A DNA stretch of 19,408 nucleotides from CABHOJ01 sp965649545 (GTDB lineage Bacteria; Pseudomonadota; Gammaproteobacteria; Burkholderiales; Methylophilaceae), in assembly GCA_965649545.1 (NCBI GenBank), contig CBFGLF010000021.1, positions 1 to 19,408 of the forward strand, written 5' to 3'. Each line of letters starts with the position of its first letter. The first letter of the stretch is position 1. The translations under genes and the position numbers were made by a program. Shown one piece after another: positions 16,006-19,408 of the stretch. The notes below the pieces were generated by a model, which was given only the letters and a program-made list of their open reading frames with translations, was not told where the DNA came from and did no database searches.

Positions 16006-16869
16006 TCAACTCAGTTCATGCAGGAGGCCTTGGTAGCAACTCAATCTTTTCGGGGAGATCGTACCGGCATCCACTGCAGCGATCACGGCGCAATCTGGCT
16101 CTTTCAGGTGGCGGCAATTGTTGAAACGACATTTGCCCAAGTATGGACGGAATTCAAGGAAGGCATGTTCCAGTTGCTCGATACTTAAATGATAAAGCCC
16201 GAATTCCTGCAGGCCTGGCGAATCGATGAGGTCACTCTCGTCGTCCAGATGATAGAGGTGGGTCGCGGTGGTCGTATGCTTGCCGCTGTCCAGCACCTGT
16301 GACACTTCCTGGGTCCGTACCTTGAGATCAGGGAGCAGGGCGTTGACGATGGTGGATTTGCCCATCCCTGACTGACCCACGAGTACACTGACTTGGCCGT
16401 GGAGGTAACGTTTGAGCGGGGCGATGTCCTGCTTGGCGGAGAGTGGCTGCACTTCGTAACCCAACTGCTGGTAATACGTCAGTCGTTGCATGGTCTCGCC
16501 ATATTCGGCGAGATCGCATTTATTCAGCAGGATAAGCGGTTTGATACCCGCCGCCTCGGCTGCCACGACACAGCGATTGAGTAGTTCTTCATAGAAGCTG
16601 GGTGTGGTGGCGAGGACGATGACTGCTTGCGTGACGTTCGCCGCCAGCATCTTCGTGCGATAGGCATTGCTACGATAGAGCAGGGACTTTCGGGGCAGAA
16701 AACCTTCGATCACGCCTTCGCCGCTGGCGGTGGATTTGATCTCGACTGCGTCTCCACAGGCGAGGTCGGTCTTCTTGCCACGGGTGACGCAGCTGATGAC
16801 ACTATGGTCCGGTAGTTCGACGTCGTAGCGCTTGCCGTAAGCGCCGACCACCAGGCCTTTATTGTTCAA
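16006..16869 (-). CDS. rsgA: Ribosome small-subunit biogenesis GTPase RsgA
   Basis: RsgA is a circularly permuted GTPase that checks late assembly of the 30S ribosomal subunit. The 287 residues give the family order: an OB-fold RNA-binding domain (about 4-60), then G4 NKCD (116-119), the P-loop GQSGMGKS (165-172) and G3 DSPG (216-219). A zinc finger with C247, C252, H254 and C260 follows. The start is uncertain. A TTG at 16869 gives the usual N-terminus (NNKGLVVGAYGKRY) and overlaps the end of the cytochrome gene by 11 bases. An ATG at 16917 would add 16 residues and overlap by 59 bases. Neither has a well-placed ribosome site, so coupling to the cytochrome gene is likely. Next on the strand is the deacetylase gene. 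Confidence 0.94.
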   Translation of the reverse strand: MNNKGLVVGAYGKRYDVELPDHSVISCVTRGKKTDLACGDAVEIKSTASGEGVIEGFLPRKSLLYRSNAYRTKMLAANVTQAVIVLATTPSFYEELLNRCVVAAEAAGIKPLILLNKCDLAEYGETMQRLTYYQQLGYEVQPLSAKQDIAPLKRYLHGQVSVLVGQSGMGKSTIVNALLPDLKVRTQEVSQVLDSGKHTTTATHLYHLDDESDLIDSPGLQEFGLYHLSIEQLEHAFLEFRPYLGKCRFNNCRHLKEPDCAVIAAVDAGTISPKRLSCYQGLLHELS

Positions 16870-17164
16870 ACTTGTAGTACGTCTTGTTGAGGTAATTGGC
16901 GACGTGCAGCTCTTCATCCTCGAACCATTTCAGCCCGAGCATGGTGTTGCAGTTGCGAATCTGCGCCAGCAAGCCCTTCGAGGTTTTCACCAGGCGATCT
17001 TCACGGGTGTAGATTGCGGAGCCATCACCACCGAATTTGGTGGCGTGGCAGCTGATGCAGTGTTTGTCGACCAGGGATTTGCCGATGGCTGGGTCACCTT
17101 GTGTGAAAGGCTCGGCATTAGCGGAAGCGGCGATCAATAACAGGCAGCACAACAAGCGTTTCAT
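16859..17164 (-). CDS. Small periplasmic monoheme cytochrome c
   Basis: This 101-residue protein has a Sec signal peptide (MKRLLCCLLLIAASANA, cleavage before E18) and a single covalent heme site C36-I-S-C39-H40, so it should be matured in the periplasm. The likely sixth ligand is M75 in NTMLGLKWF. The mature part (about 84 residues) fits a class I cytochrome c acting as a small electron carrier; the partner is unknown. The ATG at 17164 is chosen because AGGAG stands seven bases before it and the signal peptide begins there; the longer frame to 17203 runs into the peptidase gene. Its last bases overlap the start of rsgA, and it follows the M48 peptidase gene by 16 bases, so all three are probably co-transcribed. 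Confidence 0.92.
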   Translation of the reverse strand: MKRLLCCLLLIAASANAEPFTQGDPAIGKSLVDKHCISCHATKFGGDGSAIYTREDRLVKTSKGLLAQIRNCNTMLGLKWFEDEELHVANYLNKTYYKFEQ

Positions 17165-17180
17165 GGCGATCTCCTGAAAG

Positions 17181-18440
17181 CTATTTCTGGCCCGCCAGTC
17201 CATTGAGCTTTGCTATGCGGATGCCGGCAGGCGGATGTGAATCATAGAAAGCGGAATGCAGGGGGTCTGGCGTCAACGTCGAGGCATTGTCGCGATACAG
17301 TTTGACCAGCGCGTCGATCAGATGGCCCGCGTCGGCATGTTGCGCCGCGTATTCATCGGCCTCGAATTCGTTCTTGCGCGAGTAGCTTGCCATCAATGGG
17401 CGCAGGATGAACAGGAACACCGGGCTCACGAGCAAGAACAGCAGCAGGGCCATATAGTCGCTGGTTTGCGTGACGCCAAGGCCCTGGTAGAACCAGGGTT
17501 GCAGCTTCAGCCAACCCAGCAACGCCAGGCCCAGGAAGCTGACGAAGAACATGAGCGCGATACGCTTGATGACGTGATGGTGTTTGAAATGACCCAGCTC
17601 GTGGGCCAGTACGGCCTCGATCTCGTCCGTATCCAGGCGTTCCAGCAGGGTGTCGAAGAACACGACGCGCTTACTGGCACCGAATCCGGTGAAATAGGCA
17701 TTGCCATGGTTGCTGCGCTTCGACCCGTCCATAACGAACAGACCCTGGGATTTGAAGCCACACTTTTCGAGCAGCGTTTCGATGCGGCTTTTGAGCGTCT
17801 CATCCTTCAGCGGTGAGAACTTGTTGAACAATGGGGCGATGAAGGCAGGGTAGACCGCAAGCATCAGCAAATTGAATGCGCTCCATACCACCCAGAGATA
17901 GAACCACCAGTAATCTCCAGCCCCTTGCATCAGCCATAGTGCGGCAAAGAGGATGGGCGCACCCAGGATCAATCCGACGATGCCATGCTTGACCAGGTCC
18001 GAAAAGAACATGGCGGGAGTCATCTTGTTGAATCCGTAGCGCTCATCGACGACAAAGGATTTATAGTATTCGAAGGGCAGGTCGACGATCCCGCTGATGA
18101 CGAAAGCGCTCAGGATCACCAGGGCGCCGCGCCATATCTCCTGCTCAGGCAGCACAGTGCGCCAGCTGACGTCGAGCCATTGCAAGCCACCGCCGATCGT
18201 GAACAGCGCAAGCAGTAGCGCTTGTGCCAAGGCTTCTGCCATCATCAGGCGCGTCTTGGCGGCGGAATAATCCGCAGCTTTCTGGTGTGCTTCCAGTGTG
18301 ATGCTGCCATCAAAGGCTGCAGGGACGCGGTTACGGTGCCCAAGTACATAACTGACGTGTCGTCTGCCCAACCAGATGCGGGTGGCTGTCGTGATCAATA
18401 ACAGGCTGATAAAGAGAGTGGTGAGTGCTGTGGTCATCAT
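17181..18440 (-). CDS. M48 family membrane metallopeptidase (Ste24/CAAX-type)
   Basis: This 419-residue integral membrane zinc protease resembles the bacterial relatives of Ste24 and HtpX, which are thought to degrade or clip membrane proteins. The N-terminal half has several hydrophobic segments (about 5-23, 66-84, 104-120, 153-172 and 178-203). The catalytic motif H280-E-L-G-H284 follows, with two further segments (about 293-312 and 329-350) and the third zinc ligand E358 in NEFEADEYA. GNAYFTGFG (246-254) and the C-terminal DSHPPAGIRI (400-409) are typical of the M48 Ste24 branch. Two adjacent ATG codons open the gene; the first is used. No strong ribosome site is visible. It leads the minus-strand cluster and is divergent from orn across about 100 bases that should hold both promoters. 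Confidence 0.93.
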   Translation of the reverse strand: MMTTALTTLFISLLLITTATRIWLGRRHVSYVLGHRNRVPAAFDGSITLEAHQKAADYSAAKTRLMMAEALAQALLLALFTIGGGLQWLDVSWRTVLPEQEIWRGALVILSAFVISGIVDLPFEYYKSFVVDERYGFNKMTPAMFFSDLVKHGIVGLILGAPILFAALWLMQGAGDYWWFYLWVVWSAFNLLMLAVYPAFIAPLFNKFSPLKDETLKSRIETLLEKCGFKSQGLFVMDGSKRSNHGNAYFTGFGASKRVVFFDTLLERLDTDEIEAVLAHELGHFKHHHVIKRIALMFFVSFLGLALLGWLKLQPWFYQGLGVTQTSDYMALLLFLLVSPVFLFILRPLMASYSRKNEFEADEYAAQHADAGHLIDALVKLYRDNASTLTPDPLHSAFYDSHPPAGIRIAKLNGLAGQK

Positions 18441-18541
18441 TTCATGGTTTTTCGGGTAAACTCTAGTGCCTTTTAGAAGCGCAGTCCGATGTTATGGTTC
18501 ACCGGAAGCCGCATCACTAGGTATTTTTAATGGAAATCATT

Positions 18542-19090
18542 ATGGCACAAGATAGCGACAACCTCATCTGGATCGACATGGAAATGAGCGGCTTGCTACC
18601 CGATAGCGACCGGATCTTGGAGCTCGCTGCGGTCGTCACGGATGCCGATCTCAATGTGCTGGCAGAATCGCCTGTGCTGGTCGTGCACCAGAGTGATGCA
18701 GTGCTGGATGGTATGGATGCATGGAATAAAGGGACACATGGCCGCTCCGGGCTGATCGACAAGGTCAAGGCTTCGACATTGGACGAGGCGAGCGCCTCAG
18801 CGCAGATGATCGAATTCCTCAAGGCGCATGTGCCGAGCGGTAAATCGCCGATGTGCGGCAACTCGATCTGTCAGGATCGCCGTTTCATGGCGCGCTACAT
18901 GCCTGAATTGGAAAGCTATTTCCACTATCGTAATCTGGACGTCAGCGTGTTCAAGGAACTGTCGCGGCGATGGAAGCCGGCCGTCTACTCCGGGTTCAAG
19001 AAGTCCAGTAAACATGAGGCGCTGGCCGATATCTACGAATCGATCGATGAGCTTAAGTATTACCGCGAGCACTTCATCAAACTGGATTAA
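18542..19090 (+). CDS. orn: Oligoribonuclease
   Basis: Orn degrades very short RNAs (two to a few nucleotides, including pGpG from cyclic-di-GMP breakdown) to mononucleotides and is often essential. The 182-residue protein has the DEDDh exonuclease set: D12 and E14 (IDMEMSG), D112 (CQDRRF), and H158 with D163 (SKHEALADI). SPMCGNSICQDRRFM and YREHFIK are Orn family signatures. An ATG four codons earlier (18530) is possible and has AGG before it, but family members begin at MAQDSDNLIWID, and GGAA stands seven bases before 18542. It is convergent with glgA. Confidence 0.96.
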   Translation: MAQDSDNLIWIDMEMSGLLPDSDRILELAAVVTDADLNVLAESPVLVVHQSDAVLDGMDAWNKGTHGRSGLIDKVKASTLDEASASAQMIEFLKAHVPSGKSPMCGNSICQDRRFMARYMPELESYFHYRNLDVSVFKELSRRWKPAVYSGFKKSSKHEALADIYESIDELKYYREHFIKLD

Positions 19091-19104
19091 CGAGCCTGAC
19101 GGAC

Positions 19105-19131
19105 AAAAAAATGGGTGCGGCATGCGCACCC
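19105..19131 (-). terminator. Minus-strand terminator-like hairpin between glgA and orn
   Basis: A 7-bp stem GGGTGCG / CGCACCC (19113-19119 and 19125-19131) with a five-base loop is followed, on the minus strand, by a run of T (complement of 19105-19111). Only the minus strand has a T-tract, so it would stop glgA read-through before it enters orn antisense. It begins about 22 bases beyond the orn stop. Confidence 0.7.
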
Positions 19132-19157
19132 GAAGGGAGGAGAAGTAAAGCTTTGGA

Positions 19158-19198
19158 GAAAGCTCGCATATTGATAAGCATCAACTATGCCAGCTTTC
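19158..19198. repeat. Long imperfect inverted repeat (hairpin) of unknown role
   Basis: The arms pair over about 17 bp: GAAAGCT with AGCTTTC (19158-19164 and 19192-19198), one C/C mismatch, GCATA with TATGC (19166-19170 and 19186-19190), one bulged C at 19185, then TTGAT with ATCAA (19171-19175 and 19180-19184) around the loop AAGC. There is no T-tract on either side, so it is not a simple terminator. AGCTTT at 19149-19154 could pair alternatively with AAAGCT at 19159-19164. It lies in the otherwise empty region between the orn and glgA ends. Confidence 0.7.
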
Positions 19199-19251
19199 GA
19201 GTTCGCGATTACCGAGTGACACTTTAACGATCGAATGTGACGATTTCATGA

Positions 19252-19278
19252 AAAAAGCCCGGGATTCCCGGGCTTTTT
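19252..19278. terminator. Two-way terminator downstream of glgA and orn
   Basis: A perfect GCCCGGG / CCCGGGC stem (19257-19263 and 19267-19273) with loop ATT is flanked by A (19252-19256) and T (19274-19278) tracts. It works on paper in both directions: 28 bases after the glgA stop on the minus strand, and as the distal terminator of orn on the plus strand. Confidence 0.9.
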
Positions 19279-19305
19279 CAATTCTGCTCGTCAACCCGCG
19301 CGCAG

Positions 19306-19408
19306 TCAGGGTGAGGTTAGCTGCTCATAGATGGCCATGTAGGCCCGGGCACTCTGTCCCCAGCCCAGATCCTGCCGCATACCGTTGCGCTGGATCTGTT
19401 TCCATATC
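19306..19408 (-). CDS. glgA: Glycogen synthase, C-terminal end only (cut by the window)
   Basis: The last 33 codons of a minus-strand gene are present, ending in TGA at 19308-19306. The peptide contains W-K-x-I-Q-R-N-G-M, then LGWGQSARAYMAIYEQL. This pattern is the C-terminus of bacterial ADP-glucose-type glycogen/starch synthases, which usually end in W...QRNGM...W..SA..Y...Y. The rest of the gene lies beyond the right edge, so neither its start nor its catalytic residues can be checked. A strong terminator follows the stop, so it ends its transcript. The call rests on this short segment. Confidence 0.72.
   Translation of the reverse strand, partial: IWKQIQRNGMRQDLGWGQSARAYMAIYEQLTSP

Noticed and set aside
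6..19408. A mobile element, CRISPR array, toxin-antitoxin pair or phage island
   Set aside because: No transposase, integrase, direct-repeat array, or abrupt change in composition was seen; all larger reading frames are accounted for by known housekeeping families.

Overview
The window reads as an ordinary, gene-dense chromosomal segment of a betaproteobacterium. I infer the Nitrosomonadales (Gallionellaceae or Methylophilaceae type) from two things. One is gene order: ppiD facing fabI, the gloB / methyltransferase / rnhA / dnaQ block, and an M48 peptidase / cytochrome c / rsgA run divergent from orn. The other is the look of the proteins. The genus cannot be fixed from sequence reading alone. 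Base composition is even throughout, and I see no mobile element, phage gene, CRISPR array or other sign of recent transfer.

Left part (1-3038): the 3' part of a tRNA-Asp gene with its terminator, then ppiD (periplasmic folding factor) on the + strand. A two-way terminator separates ppiD from fabI, which faces it.

Minus-strand operon (8314 down to 2253): a good sigma70-type promoter at 8285-8314 precedes mltD (lytic transglycosylase). It is followed at very short spacing by a solute-binding lipoprotein, two Opp/Dpp-type permeases and fabI (enoyl-ACP reductase). The run links murein cleavage, peptide uptake and fatty acid synthesis. No ATPase subunit is present. gloB (glyoxalase II) lies upstream on the same strand.

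Plus-strand operon (9149-14540): a YafS-like methyltransferase, rnhA and dnaQ, then the complete dTDP-L-rhamnose pathway rfbB-rfbA-rfbC-rfbD. Most junctions overlap by 1-4 bases, including dnaQ to rfbB (GTGA), so replication and surface-sugar genes appear to share a transcript.

Minus-strand cluster (18440 down to 14571): an M48 membrane peptidase, a small periplasmic cytochrome c, rsgA (ribosome assembly GTPase), a histone-deacetylase-family amidohydrolase and queD (queuosine precursor synthesis). queD has a perfect TATAAT placed where it could yield a leaderless mRNA. orn (oligoribonuclease) is divergent from this cluster.

Right end (19091-19408): an intergenic region of about 215 bases between orn and the convergent, truncated 3' end of glgA (glycogen synthase). 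It holds two terminator hairpins and, between them, an unexplained imperfect stem of about 17 bp. I did not find a convincing new biological system. The most worthwhile leads are this hairpin, the dnaQ-rfbB coupling, the mltD-transporter-fabI operon without an ATPase, and the possible leaderless queD.
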